A DNA stretch of 38,650 nt from an uncultured Eubacteriales bacterium (GCA_902787685.1 CADAHH010000010.1:1-38650), one strand, 5' to 3'. Positions 1 through 7,772 are shown, numbered from the stretch's first letter. Made by a program: numbers and translations. Notes: generated by a model from the letters alone, not told the origin.

Positions 1-107
1 GATAAAAATATGAAATTTAAAAGGTATTCTCAAAAAGTTAGCAATTAAAGCATTTCAGAATTTCGGATAAGAGAAATCCTACTAAAAATTTATGCTATCT
101 CTTCTTG

Positions 108-237
108 ATACTTGTCTTGACAAATGATTTAGAACTATATATAATTTCATTAGAAAAAGCCAAAAATAGCACAAAAAATAATGAAGAATTATATAATTGG
201 CTAAAATTTATAAATAATCCAAAGGAGGTAACTCGGA
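108..237 (+). pseudogene. Rpn-family nuclease remnant, middle part
   Basis: The frame starting at 108 reads LVLTNDLELYIISLEKAKNS and continues into NNEELYNWLKFINNP, which I recognise as the stretch just before the C-terminal tail of Rpn (recombination-promoting nuclease / PD-(D/E)XK transposase-like) proteins. The N-terminal nuclease domain is not recognisable upstream. At 235-238 one extra base shifts the frame, so this part stops a few codons later while the tail continues in the 238 frame. A second decayed copy of the same stretch lies at 7534-7683. The family assignment is from memory of its C-terminal sequence pattern. Confidence 0.6.
117..145 (+). promoter_or_regulatory. Perfect-consensus sigma-A promoter inside the Rpn remnant
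   Basis: TTGACA at 117-122, a 17-base spacer and TATAAT at 140-145 match the housekeeping consensus at all twelve positions. It sits about 90 bases before the ORF at 238, which has its own strong ribosome binding site. The same promoter is preserved in the second copy (7541-7569). It may be a fortuitous product of AT-rich coding sequence. Confidence 0.55.
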
Positions 238-558
238 ATGGAAGATGAAAATATAAACAAAGCCAAAAAAGTTCTAGAAACAATAAGTCAAGATGAAAGG
301 GAAAGAAGACTAACAGAATTAAGAGAAAAATACAGAATGGATCAACACGCAATAATGTTGGCTGGATATGATAAAGGATTGAAAGAAGGAATACAGCAAG
401 GAATAGAAAAAGGAATACAGCAAGGATTAGAAAAAGGAATAGAAAAAAAAAAAAAAGACATTCTTGAAAAATTATTAAAAACAGATTTATCGATAGAGCA
501 AATCATGGAAATTACTGGATTTACTGCGGAAGAAATAGAAAAACTAAAAAAACAATAG
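238..558 (+). CDS. Rpn C-terminal tail ORF, possible intragenic RpnS-like antitoxin
   Basis: This 106-residue ORF corresponds to the C-terminal tail of Rpn-family proteins: a helical segment (1-45), the typical GIxxGIEKG repeats (about residues 43-67) and a terminal helix-turn-helix-like LSIEQIMEITGF segment. The ATG is preceded by a perfect AAAGGAGG at 221-228, eight bases away. In some bacteria rpn genes encode a small in-frame C-terminal protein that inhibits the nuclease; this ORF has exactly that extent. Here the upstream nuclease frame is broken, so it is either a leftover or a free-standing small protein. A terminator follows at 590-621. Confidence 0.6.
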   Translation: MEDENINKAKKVLETISQDERERRLTELREKYRMDQHAIMLAGYDKGLKEGIQQGIEKGIQQGLEKGIEKKKKDILEKLLKTDLSIEQIMEITGFTAEEIEKLKKQ

Positions 559-589
559 AATAAAATTAAGTAATAAAGAATAATTTAAC

Positions 590-621
590 AAACTCCTAGT
601 GGCTGAACAGTAGGAGTTTTT
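590..621 (+). terminator. Terminator after the Rpn tail
   Basis: AAACTCCTA and TAGGAGTTTTT form a 9-bp stem with a loop of about 12 bases, followed by a T run. The same hairpin with one loop difference follows the second Rpn remnant at 7640-7671. Confidence 0.75.
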
Positions 622-645
622 ACATAGAAAGTTAAGGAGAACTTT

Positions 646-714
646 ATGGAAATTAAAGATCAGATAAGTACCAAGCCCTGCAACGTTATATGTTTCAAGG
701 AAAAGAAATGTTAA
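646..714 (+). CDS. Small 22-codon ORF, probably a gene fragment
   Basis: An ATG at 646 follows AAGGAG (634-639) at good spacing and encodes 22 residues beginning MEIKDQISTKPCNVICF, rich in Cys and Lys, stopping at 712. It resembles nothing I know. It overlaps the region upstream of the alcohol dehydrogenase and could be the start of a deleted gene or a leader ORF. Confidence 0.25.
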   Translation: MEIKDQISTKPCNVICFKEKKC

Positions 715-743
715 TGAAATTTAGAAAGGATTTAATGTGTATT

Positions 744-1919
744 ATGAATAGTTTTGTATATGAAATACCAACAAAAATTTATTTTGGAGAAAATGAGTTA
801 AACGGTAATCTTAAGACAGAAATACAAAAGTATGGAAATAATGTTTTATTACTCTATGGCGGTGGATCAATAAAAAAGATAGGTTTATATCAAAAAATAA
901 TTAATGAATTAGAAAGTAATAATGATATTAAAGTATTTGAATATGCTGGAATTGAGCCAAATCCTAGACACACAGCTATAAATGAAGCAGTAAAAATTTG
1001 TAAAACAAATAATATAGATGTTATTTTAGCTGTGGGTGGTGGAAGTGTAATAGATAGTAGTAAACTTATAAGTATAGGAAATTACTACAATGGAGATTCT
1101 TGGGATTTTGTTATAGGGAAAACCAAACCAGAAAAAGCATTACCAATTATTACTGTACTTACATTATCAGCTACTGGTTCTGAAATGAACGGAACAGCAG
1201 TCATTTCAAATATGGAAACACATCAAAAAAAGGGTGTAAAATCACCGCTAATTGTTCCAAAAGTTTCATTTTTGGATCCTACACTTACATATACTGTGAA
1301 TAAATATCAAACTGCATGTGGAAGTGCAGATATATTATCACATATTCTTGAAACATATTTTTCTAGAAATACAGGTTTATCTATGTTAGATAGAGTGATG
1401 GAAGGTTTAATGAAAACAGTAATTAAATATGCAAAAATTGCTTATATTGAACCAAATAATTATGAGGCTAGAGCAAATTTAATGTGGGCATCTTCTTGGG
1501 CTATAAATGGATTTGTCAGAATAGATAGACAACCAAATATATGGGTTTGCCATATGCTAGAGCATCAATTATCAGCATTTTATGATATTACACATGGTTT
1601 AGGACTAGCAATTTTAACACCAAAATATATGCGATATGCTTTAAATGAAAGTAATGTAGATAGATATTATGAATTTGGAATAAATGTTTTTGATATTGAT
1701 AAAAATTTACCAAAAAGTGAAGTTGCAAGAAAAAGCATAGAATGTTTAGAAAAGTTTCTATATGAAGACTTAGAATTAACAAATGATTTGAAAAGTTTGA
1801 ATATAAATGATGAACACTTTGAAGAAATGGCAGATAGGATTTGCAAAAATGGAACAATAGAAGGTTTTATTGATTTGAATAAAGAGGATATAGTTAATAT
1901 TTTTAATGAATGTATTTAG
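744..1919 (+). CDS. Iron-containing alcohol dehydrogenase (butanol dehydrogenase type)
   Basis: A cytosolic NAD(P)-dependent alcohol dehydrogenase of the Fe-ADH family that interconverts aldehydes and alcohols. From the start at 744 (391 residues, usual family length) the protein opens with MNSFVYEIPTKIYFGEN, typical of the butanol-dehydrogenase branch. The nucleotide-binding GGGSVIDSSK lies near 98-107. The four metal ligands appear to be D196, H200, H270 and H284 (ADILSH, WVCH, ITHGLGLA). The frame is open further upstream to 690, but the family start favours 744; 735 is also possible given AGAAAGGA at 723-730. The HAD gene follows 16 bases downstream and is probably co-transcribed. Confidence 0.9.
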   Translation: MNSFVYEIPTKIYFGENELNGNLKTEIQKYGNNVLLLYGGGSIKKIGLYQKIINELESNNDIKVFEYAGIEPNPRHTAINEAVKICKTNNIDVILAVGGGSVIDSSKLISIGNYYNGDSWDFVIGKTKPEKALPIITVLTLSATGSEMNGTAVISNMETHQKKGVKSPLIVPKVSFLDPTLTYTVNKYQTACGSADILSHILETYFSRNTGLSMLDRVMEGLMKTVIKYAKIAYIEPNNYEARANLMWASSWAINGFVRIDRQPNIWVCHMLEHQLSAFYDITHGLGLAILTPKYMRYALNESNVDRYYEFGINVFDIDKNLPKSEVARKSIECLEKFLYEDLELTNDLKSLNINDEHFEEMADRICKNGTIEGFIDLNKEDIVNIFNECI

Positions 1920-1935
1920 ATAGATGAGGAATATT

Positions 1936-2565
1936 ATGAAGTATGATGGAATTATATTTGATTTAGATGGCACTTTATGGAGTACAATAGAAAGTTGTGT
2001 AATATCGATTGCAGAAGTAAAAAGTAAGCATAAAGAAATAACTCGTGAAATAACAGAAAAAGAAGTGATAAGTTCTATGGGCTTACCATTCGATGAAATT
2101 GTACAAATTTATTACAGCTATTTGGAAAAAGATAAAGCAGAAAAATTTGCAAAAGAAGCATTTGAAAAAAATATTGAAAATTTAATGCAAAATGGTGGAA
2201 CATTATATGATAATATGACGAACACAATAAAAGAATTATCAAAATATAGCTCATTGTATATTGTTAGTAATTGTATAGAAGGATATATTGAATCATTTTT
2301 AAGAAGTAGTAATTTATCAAAATACTTCAAAGATTATGAGAGCAATGGTAGGACAGGGTTAAGTAAGGGAGAAAATATAGAATTAATTATAGAACGAAAT
2401 AACATTAAAAATGCTATATATGTTGGAGATACAATTAGTGATAAAATAGCAGCAGATTATGCAAAAATACCATTTGTTTATGCATCATATGGATTTGGCA
2501 ATGTTGAACAATATGATTACAAAATAGATTCAATAAGTGAAATAACAAAGATTATGAAAAATTAG
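1936..2565 (+). CDS. HAD-superfamily hydrolase, phosphoglycolate-phosphatase-like
   Basis: A HAD phosphatase of 209 residues. Motif I is IIFDLDGTLW with the catalytic Asp pair at 9 and 11, the SN motif appears as LYIVSNCIEGY, and VGDTISDKIAA carries the C-terminal metal-binding Asp pair. The substrate is unknown; the fold suggests a small phosphate ester. The start is placed at 1936 because GAGGA (1926-1930) is properly spaced for it and poorly for the ATG at 1924. It is a paralogue of the C-terminal half of the protein at 16713-17795, sharing FDLDGTLW, YFKDY and the ending pattern. Confidence 0.85.
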   Translation: MKYDGIIFDLDGTLWSTIESCVISIAEVKSKHKEITREITEKEVISSMGLPFDEIVQIYYSYLEKDKAEKFAKEAFEKNIENLMQNGGTLYDNMTNTIKELSKYSSLYIVSNCIEGYIESFLRSSNLSKYFKDYESNGRTGLSKGENIELIIERNNIKNAIYVGDTISDKIAADYAKIPFVYASYGFGNVEQYDYKIDSISEITKIMKN

Positions 2566-2567
2566 GC

Positions 2568-2610
2568 ATGGAGATTTTTTTGAGTCTTTAAAATCTATTT
2601 AAAACAAATA
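2568..2610 (+). repeat. Intergenic repeat, copy 1
   Basis: The sequence around GGAGATTTTTTT, TTAAAAT and AAAACAAA reappears, diverged by a few bases, at 7704-7754 before the HAM1-type gene. Both copies lie just upstream of a gene, so they may be a decayed short dispersed element or duplicated promoter-proximal sequence. Confidence 0.45.
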
Positions 2611-2647
2611 CTGACACAAGAGTAAAAGAATATAAATGGGGGAATTT

Positions 2648-3085
2648 ATGAAAAAATATAAAGTATTATATTATATAACAACAGTTATGAGTATGTTAGT
2701 TGGGTTATGGCACTTCTTTGTTCCAATAATGTTTCAATGGTATGATTATTTACCAATGCAATATGAAAATTTAATTGTTGGAATAGATTATACAAATTAT
2801 TGTTTTTCACTATTATTGTTTGGTAGTAGTTTATTATTGATTATATGGGGAAAAAGAGCATTAGGAGAAAGTAAGGAAGCTAAAGAATTATATTTCTTTT
2901 TAACTATTGTTTGGATATTTAGGGCATGTTTAGCAACATTTATAGAACCCTGGCCATTAGAACCAATAGCTTGGGCAGCAATATTACAATTAGTATTATC
3001 TGATTTATTAGCATTAATGATGATAATTATGAGTATTGTATTAAAAAAAACATTGAGGAGAGCTGAAAATGATAAAAATCAATAA
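2648..3085 (+). CDS. Small four-helix integral membrane protein, function unknown
   Basis: This 145-residue protein has four predicted membrane segments, about residues 8-30, 45-68, 81-100 and 110-133, and a short Lys/Arg/Asp-rich C-terminal tail in the cytosol. I do not recognise the family. The ATG at 2648 has a GGGGGA ribosome binding site starting at 2637; an in-frame ATG at 2636 has none. The next gene starts 15 bases after its stop, so the two are likely co-transcribed. Confidence 0.65.
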   Translation: MKKYKVLYYITTVMSMLVGLWHFFVPIMFQWYDYLPMQYENLIVGIDYTNYCFSLLLFGSSLLLIIWGKRALGESKEAKELYFFLTIVWIFRACLATFIEPWPLEPIAWAAILQLVLSDLLALMMIIMSIVLKKTLRRAENDKNQ

Positions 3086-3100
3086 GAGGAGGAATGCAGA

Positions 3101-3619
3101 TTGAACAAAGTCCTATTAATATCAGGTAGCAATAGAGATTGTTATTCATATAAAATACTAAAAGAAATACAAGAAAACACTAATGATGCTAAAATAATAA
3201 AATTAAAAGATTATAATATTGAATTATGTAGAGGATGCTTGTTTTGTGATAAAAATGCTAAATGTATAATTGATGATGATTTAACTAAAGTTATAAATCA
3301 AATACTTGAAAATGATATAATAGTTTTTGCAATTCCAAATTATTTTGGAGGAATGAGTGGATTTTTTAAAAACTTCATAGATAGATTACATTATATGTAT
3401 AAAAGATCAACATTAAAAGACAAAAAAATCATATTCATATATGTTGGAGCCTTAGAGGACGATAGTATTACAATGGAAGAAATGACAAAATCAACTCACA
3501 ATATTGAGAAATATCTAGAATTATCTGTTATAAATAGATATAGCTTTTCATCAAGAAAAGAATTGGATATGAAAAAGATTAAAAATATTATAAGCTTTTT
3601 AAAGAGCCAAAAAATGTAA
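3101..3619 (+). CDS. Flavodoxin-fold NAD(P)H oxidoreductase, iron-sulfur flavoprotein-like
   Basis: A 172-residue FMN-dependent flavoprotein of the NADPH-dependent FMN reductase / iron-sulfur flavoprotein group. The N-terminal LLISGSNRDCYSYKIL is the FMN phosphate-binding loop, and PNYFGGMSGFFKNFIDR is the second FMN-contacting region. A compact Cys cluster at C43, C46, C49 and C55 could hold an Fe-S centre. It starts with TTG at 3101, eight bases after AGGAGG (3087-3092); the ATG at 3094 is in another frame. Redox partner and substrate cannot be told. Confidence 0.8.
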   Translation: MNKVLLISGSNRDCYSYKILKEIQENTNDAKIIKLKDYNIELCRGCLFCDKNAKCIIDDDLTKVINQILENDIIVFAIPNYFGGMSGFFKNFIDRLHYMYKRSTLKDKKIIFIYVGALEDDSITMEEMTKSTHNIEKYLELSVINRYSFSSRKELDMKKIKNIISFLKSQKM

Positions 3620-3698
3620 TTTAAGAATATTTTAGCTAATAATATAAACAGAAATAGAAAAATTGGTTTCTTATCAAAACAAAATATGGAGGGGAAAA

Positions 3699-4044
3699 AT
3701 GAAAATTATTTTAGCGTCTCAAGGGTTTACTACAGATGAAATAAAAAGTGAAGTTTCATTAATTGTAGGTAAAAATGCAAAAGAAATAAACATAGCAATA
3801 ATAAATGAATCAGCATATATGATAGATAAAAATAAAAGCAAAAGATGGCTTATAAATGAACTTTATTCCACATTATATGAGAGAAGATCATAAACAATGG
3901 ACTAAAGAGTTTTTAAAAGATGTATTACAAGATAATCCATTTACAGTATATGCAATTACAGATAATCAAGCAGTAGCATATGTTGATGGAAAAACAAAAT
4001 TCATTGGGGGGACTCCAGAAATATTTGGAAGAAATGAAATATGA
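3699..4044 (+). pseudogene. Peptidase S51 / dipeptidase E-like gene with internal deletion
   Basis: The 5' part (3699-3893) reads MKIILASQGFTTDEIKSEVS and continues with INIAIINESAYMIDKNKSKRWL, the usual start of type 1 glutamine-amidotransferase-like S51 proteins. The 3' part (from about 3856 in another frame) reads FIPHYMREDHKQW and ends TKFIGGTPEIFGRNEI, the usual end. The middle of about 90 residues, which should hold the GGN and GTSAGS catalytic region, is missing and the halves are out of frame. The start has a strong GGAGGGG site. Function is certainly lost. Confidence 0.7.
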
Positions 4045-4163
4045 AAAATGGAAACTGAGTTTTTTTCATGTAGTAACTCTTTATAATATAAGAAAACAAT
4101 GAAAAATAATTTTGAAAGATGTCTCTAAAGCTATGATAGCATTGAATTATATAGATTTACATA

Positions 4164-4192
4164 TTGACAAATATAGAAAAATTTGGTAAAAT
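4164..4192 (+). promoter_or_regulatory. Sigma-A promoter of the MATE leader
   Basis: TTGACA (4164-4169), 17 bases, TAAAAT (4187-4192). It lies some 240 bases upstream of the MATE start and just before a short leader ORF. The -35 is embedded in TTGACAAAT, as in the promoters at 14570 and 17866. Confidence 0.65.
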
Positions 4193-4233
4193 AATACATA
4201 TAAAAATTTTGAAGAAAGGAGTGTGAGGTAAAG

Positions 4234-4269
4234 ATGAAACAAAACATAAGACTAAACAAATTAAAATAA
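4234..4269 (+). CDS. Candidate 11-codon leader peptide upstream of MATE exporter
   Basis: MKQNIRLNKLK, with AAAGGAG upstream (4215-4221) plus a nearer GAGG. It lies immediately after a promoter and immediately before a large hairpin and a terminator-like structure ahead of an exporter gene, the layout of antibiotic-responsive attenuators. The basic tail includes R-L-N and K-L-K; macrolide-stalling peptides of the R/K-X-R/K class are known. Assignment as a stalling peptide is inference. Confidence 0.4.
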   Translation: MKQNIRLNKLK

Positions 4270-4270
4270 G

Positions 4271-4413
4271 TGGAGCTAATAAATAGAATATAATTAATAA
4301 AGAAATAATTTAGTTTATTTGTTATGCTCCAGAAAAGCAGACACAAGTAAACTGTTGATATAGATGATTGCAGGGTGCTTTTGTTTGAGTGCCTTGTTTT
4401 TTTGTGCCTGCAA
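4271..4413 (+). promoter_or_regulatory. Candidate attenuator in the MATE leader RNA
   Basis: A first hairpin pairs TGGAGC (4271-4276) plus AT-rich flank with GCTCCA (4326-4331). Downstream, AGGGTGC (4372-4378) can pair with GTGCCTT (4389-4395), using G-U pairs, followed by seven T: a terminator-like structure. TTGCAGG (4368-4374) can instead pair perfectly with CCTGCAA (4407-4413), which shares bases with and therefore competes with the terminator stem. It fills the 4045-4388 gap and ends just before the exporter's ribosome binding site. Confidence 0.4.
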
Positions 4414-4433
4414 AAGATGAAAGGAAGTATAAA

Positions 4434-5771
4434 ATGGAAGGAAAAGATTTAAGCAAAGGAAATTTACTTAAAAATATGACCTTACTTCTTATTCCACTTG
4501 TATTAACAAATATACTAAATTCAATTTATAATATAGTTGATGGTATATGGGTTGGAAATTTAATAGGGGAAGATGGAGTTTCTGCAATTACAAATAGTTT
4601 CCCTATAATTGTAATTATAAGGTCATTAGGATTTGGTTTATTCACAGCTGAATCAGTTTTAGTAGCACAGTATTATGGTGCAAAAAATTATGAAAAAATC
4701 AAAGAATTTATGGGAGTTACATATTTATTGGGATTTATAATAGGAATTGTATCAGTAATAATTATGTTTTTGACATCTTCAATTTGGCTAAAACTTTTGA
4801 ATACACCAACAGAAGTATTTGAAATTACAAGAAATTACTTGATATTTTACATTATGGGCTTTATGTTTAATATTGTTTTAACAATTATAATGGAGGGACT
4901 TCGCGCAATAGGTAATACTAAAATACCATTAGTTTTTGTTGCTATAACATCAATTTTAAACATTTTTTTAGATCCTATATTTATCAAAATGGGATATGGT
5001 GTAACAGGAACAGCAATAGCAACAATGATTTCAATATTTATTGGAATGATTATAAGTGTGATTTATGCTAGTAAAAAAAGTAATTTACTAAAAATTGATT
5101 TGAAATATCTAAAGTTAAAGAAGAATTACATTAAAGATATATTAAAAATAGGCTTACCTATTACACTTGAAGAAATCTTTCTTGCAATAGTTGCAATATT
5201 TTCAGTTGGAATATCAAATCAAAGTGGAATAGTTGGAAGTGCAGCTTATGGAATTGGAGACAGATATGCAGATACAATTTATGTAATATCATTATCATTT
5301 GAAACAATGGCAACAGTAACAGTAGGACAATTTGTTGGAAATAATAAAGTGGACGAAATAAAAAATATCGTAAAACAGGGGTTAAAACTATTGATAATAC
5401 CTTGCTTTTTAATTCTTATTGTTACATTTGTTGTCCCAAAACAATTTTGTAGAATATTTGTGAAATCTGATGATGTAATTAATTTAGCTACAAAATATCT
5501 TGCTATTATAGGAATACCATATATTTTCTCGCCTATAAAAAAACTATTGCAAGGTGTAATTGCTGGAACAGGACATACGAAAATACTAATGGTATCAATA
5601 TGTACAGCAAATGTAGTTGAAATATTGACCTACATAATACTAAACAAAACAAATATGGAAAGTATTGTGAAAATTGGAATAGGTGCACTGCTTTGGCTTT
5701 TAACAGATTTAACAATTTGCACAGTGTACTTTTTCTCAAATAAGTGGAAAAGGGAGGTTATAGAAAGATGA
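4434..5771 (+). CDS. MATE-family multidrug efflux transporter
   Basis: A 445-residue inner-membrane exporter of the MATE (NorM/DinF-like) family with about twelve membrane helices; such proteins expel cationic drugs and metabolites using Na+ or H+ gradients. Diagnostic stretches are LIPLVLTNILNSIYNIVDG near the start and the repeated family pattern in the second half (LPITLEEIFLAIVAIFSVG). The start at 4434 follows AAAGGA (4418-4423); an earlier in-frame ATG at 4389 lies inside the terminator-like leader. The stop overlaps the next start (ATGA), so the GNAT is translationally coupled. The leader suggests inducible expression. Confidence 0.88.
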   Translation: MEGKDLSKGNLLKNMTLLLIPLVLTNILNSIYNIVDGIWVGNLIGEDGVSAITNSFPIIVIIRSLGFGLFTAESVLVAQYYGAKNYEKIKEFMGVTYLLGFIIGIVSVIIMFLTSSIWLKLLNTPTEVFEITRNYLIFYIMGFMFNIVLTIIMEGLRAIGNTKIPLVFVAITSILNIFLDPIFIKMGYGVTGTAIATMISIFIGMIISVIYASKKSNLLKIDLKYLKLKKNYIKDILKIGLPITLEEIFLAIVAIFSVGISNQSGIVGSAAYGIGDRYADTIYVISLSFETMATVTVGQFVGNNKVDEIKNIVKQGLKLLIIPCFLILIVTFVVPKQFCRIFVKSDDVINLATKYLAIIGIPYIFSPIKKLLQGVIAGTGHTKILMVSICTANVVEILTYIILNKTNMESIVKIGIGALLWLLTDLTICTVYFFSNKWKREVIER

Positions 5772-6265
5772 AGATAGAAAAAATTGATTATAATATTAAA
5801 TCTATAGATGATAGCTTGCGAAAGGATATAAATGAAATATTAGTAAATGAATGGGGAGCGACAGATATTGTAATTCGTGGAAGAGTTATAGATGGAACTA
5901 AGTTAGATGGGCTTGTGGCCCTAAAGGACAATAAAATAATAGGATTACTAACATATATGATTGAAAATTCTGAGTGTGAAATATGTTCTTTAAATAGTTT
6001 TATTGAAAACAAAGGAATTGCAACAGCACTTATAAATAAAGTAAAAGAAATTGCTAAACAGAAGAATTGTACAAGGCTAAAGGTAGTTACATTAAATTAT
6101 AATATTAGAGCAATAGAATTTTATCAACGTAAAGGATTTGTATTTTCTAATATTTATATTAATAGTATTGAAAATTCAAGAAAAATAAAGCCACAAATAC
6201 CACTATATGCAGATAATGGATTACCTTTAAGAGATGAAATTGAATTTGAGATGAAACTTAATTAA
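5768..6265 (+). CDS. GNAT-family N-acetyltransferase
   Basis: A 165-residue acetyl-CoA-dependent N-acetyltransferase. The central beta strands and acetyl-CoA loop are visible: IGLLTYMIE, then SLNSFIENKGIATALINKVKE, where N-K-G-I-A-T-A replaces the usual R/Q-x-x-G-x-G/A loop, then RAIEFYQRKGFVF. The acceptor is unknown. The ATG at 5768 overlaps the MATE stop; GGGAGG at 5751-5756 provides the binding site. Placement in a drug-exporter operon would suit a modifying resistance enzyme, which is inference. Confidence 0.82.
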   Translation: MKIEKIDYNIKSIDDSLRKDINEILVNEWGATDIVIRGRVIDGTKLDGLVALKDNKIIGLLTYMIENSECEICSLNSFIENKGIATALINKVKEIAKQKNCTRLKVVTLNYNIRAIEFYQRKGFVFSNIYINSIENSRKIKPQIPLYADNGLPLRDEIEFEMKLN

Positions 6266-6328
6266 AAACAAATGCAGTTATGGCAGGTTGTTTAAATTAA
6301 AAATCTAGGACCGGGTCCTTTTTTACTG

Positions 6329-6361
6329 AAAGATGTCGAAAAATGTCGATATCTTTTTTTG
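6329..6361 (+). terminator. Terminator after the MATE-GNAT operon
   Basis: AAAGAT plus TCGA pairs with TCGA plus ATCTTT around an AAAATG loop, followed by seven T. Just upstream at 6307-6325 is a GGACC/GGTCC palindrome with its own T run; a similar motif recurs at 7487-7530. Confidence 0.65.
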
Positions 6362-6378
6362 GTTTTTTAGGAAAAATA

Positions 6379-6407
6379 TTGAATAATAGCATGGGGTATG
6401 ATATAAT
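6379..6407 (+). promoter_or_regulatory. Extended -10 promoter of the ORF6N gene
   Basis: TTGAAT (6379-6384), 17-base spacer, TATAAT (6402-6407), with TG one base before the -10. It precedes the ATG at 6442, the apparent original start of the ORF6N gene. Confidence 0.7.
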
Positions 6408-6549
6408 ACGAACATAAATTCGAAAAAAGGATGAGATAATTATGGTAAATTCAAAAGAAATGGTTCAAGCATATGAAGATTAAAATAATCAATTATATGA
6501 AATAGAAGATATAAAACAAAAGATATATACAATAAGAGGAAAACAAGTA

Positions 6550-7374
6550 ATGCTAGATAGTGATATTGCAATTTTATATGATGTAGAAACCAAAAAGTTA
6601 AATCAAGCAGTAAAAAGAAACATAAAAAGATTTCCAAGTAATTATTGTTTTCAATTAAGCGAAACTGAATTGGAAAACTTGAGGTCACAAATTGTGACCT
6701 CAAGTGTGAGTGAAAACCAATATGGAGGAAGAAGATATTTACCTTATGTATTTACAGAACAAGGAGTAGCAATGCTATCTGCAGTATTGCATAGTGATAG
6801 AGCAATAAATGTTAGTATTAGAATAATAAATGCTTTTATTGAAATGAGAAGATTTATTATAAATAATCAGGCATTATTTGAAAAAATAAGTGATATAGAA
6901 CTTAAACAGATTGAATATCAAAAATCAACTGATGACAAATTTGAAAAAGTATTTAAATATATTGGAGAAAATAAACAAGTAGAACAAAAAATATTTTTCG
7001 ATGGACAGGTTTATGATGCATTTAGTATGATGATTGATTTAATCAAAAAAGCTGAAAAAGAAATAATTCTAATAGATAATTATGTTGACATAAATACATT
7101 GAATATATTATCCAAGAAAAATGAACATGTTGATGTAGAGTTATATACAAAGAAAGATACAAAACTAACTATAAAAGATGTAAATAAATTCAATTTACAA
7201 TATCCAAAATTAGAAGTAAAACATACAGATAAATTTCATGATAGATTTTTAATAATAGATAAGAAGTATATTTATCATATAGGAGCATCATTAAAGGATT
7301 TGGGAAAGAAATGTTTTGGAATTACATTAATAAAATATGATGCAATTATTGGAGATATACTTTCAAAATTGTAA
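6550..7374 (+). CDS. ORF6N-domain protein with PLD-like C-terminus, N-terminus interrupted
   Basis: The N-terminal ORF6N DNA-binding domain reads MLDSDIAILYDVETKKLNQA to about residue 100 (RINAFIEMRRFI), followed by a coiled segment and a C-terminal phospholipase-D-like region with HDRFLIIDKKYIYHIG near 225-240. The original gene seems to begin at 6442 (MVNSKEMVQAYED); a TAA at 6481-6483 interrupts that frame, and coding resumes with NNQLYEIEDIKQKIYTIRGK, which belongs to the domain. The ATG at 6550 has AGAGGA at 6535-6540 and could re-initiate but lacks the conserved IYTIRGK strand. Such proteins are common on prophages and mobile elements. Confidence 0.7.
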   Translation: MLDSDIAILYDVETKKLNQAVKRNIKRFPSNYCFQLSETELENLRSQIVTSSVSENQYGGRRYLPYVFTEQGVAMLSAVLHSDRAINVSIRIINAFIEMRRFIINNQALFEKISDIELKQIEYQKSTDDKFEKVFKYIGENKQVEQKIFFDGQVYDAFSMMIDLIKKAEKEIILIDNYVDINTLNILSKKNEHVDVELYTKKDTKLTIKDVNKFNLQYPKLEVKHTDKFHDRFLIIDKKYIYHIGASLKDLGKKCFGITLIKYDAIIGDILSKL

Positions 7375-7380
7375 TTGGAA

Positions 7381-7413
7381 TTTTTTCATTGGGGACAGTC
7401 CACAATGAAAAAA
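7381..7413 (+). terminator. Bidirectional-looking terminator
   Basis: TTTTTTCATTG pairs with CAATGAAAAAA around GGGGACAGTCC-type loop sequence. It follows the ORF6N stop by six bases. The remaining gap (7375-7772) holds GACC/GGTCC motifs, the second Rpn remnant and an intergenic repeat. Confidence 0.6.
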
Positions 7414-7540
7414 TAGGATTGAAATAAGCTATAATTAATAGTATTATGATATATATATGGAGTAATTGGAATAGATAAATTTGAGACCGGATACTTTTTT
7501 ACATGTTAAATTGAGACCAGGTCCTTTTTTTTTACTTGTC

Positions 7541-7569
7541 TTGACAAATGACTTAGAAATATATATAAT
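7541..7569 (+). promoter_or_regulatory. Perfect-consensus promoter in second Rpn remnant
   Basis: TTGACA-N17-TATAAT, identical in all hexamer positions to the copy at 117-145 although the spacer has changed at two bases. Confidence 0.5.
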
Positions 7570-7639
7570 TTCATTAGAAAAAGCCAAAAATAGCACAAAA
7601 AGTAATATACAATTGGTTAAAATTTATAAATGATTTAAC

Positions 7640-7671
7640 AAACTCCTAGTGGCTAAACAGTAGGAGTTTTT
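7640..7671 (+). terminator. Terminator of second Rpn remnant
   Basis: AAACTCCTA/TAGGAGTTTTT stem with a 12-base loop differing at one base from the copy at 590-621. Confidence 0.7.
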
Positions 7672-7703
7672 ACATAGAAAGTGCAAAAAATGAAAAAAGA
7701 AAA

Positions 7704-7754
7704 ATGGGGACGGAGATTTTTTTTCATATTTTTAAAATAGTATTCAAAACAAAG
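7704..7754 (+). repeat. Intergenic repeat, copy 2
   Basis: Begins with TGGGGACGGAGATTTTTTTT and continues with TTAAAAT and AAAACAAA as in 2568-2610. The GGGGAC motif also occurs at 7391, 15767, 17809 and 35100, mostly in hairpins. Confidence 0.45.
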
Positions 7755-7772
7755 CAATAGAGAGGTTAAGAA

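Larger units (their letters stand above)
7534..7683 (+). repeat. Second, internally deleted Rpn remnant with promoter and terminator
   Basis: This 150-base block matches 110-205 and then, after a deletion, 583-633. It keeps the perfect promoter (TTGACA 7541-7546, 17 bases, TATAAT 7564-7569) and the hairpin terminator (7640-7671) but has lost the 238-type ORF. If the promoter works it would yield a noncoding transcript of about 95 bases. Confidence 0.65.

Noticed and set aside
4131..4346. Minus-strand 71-codon ORF opposite the MATE leader
   Set aside because: It overlaps the promoter, leader ORF and hairpin, has hydrophobic low-complexity composition and no binding site.
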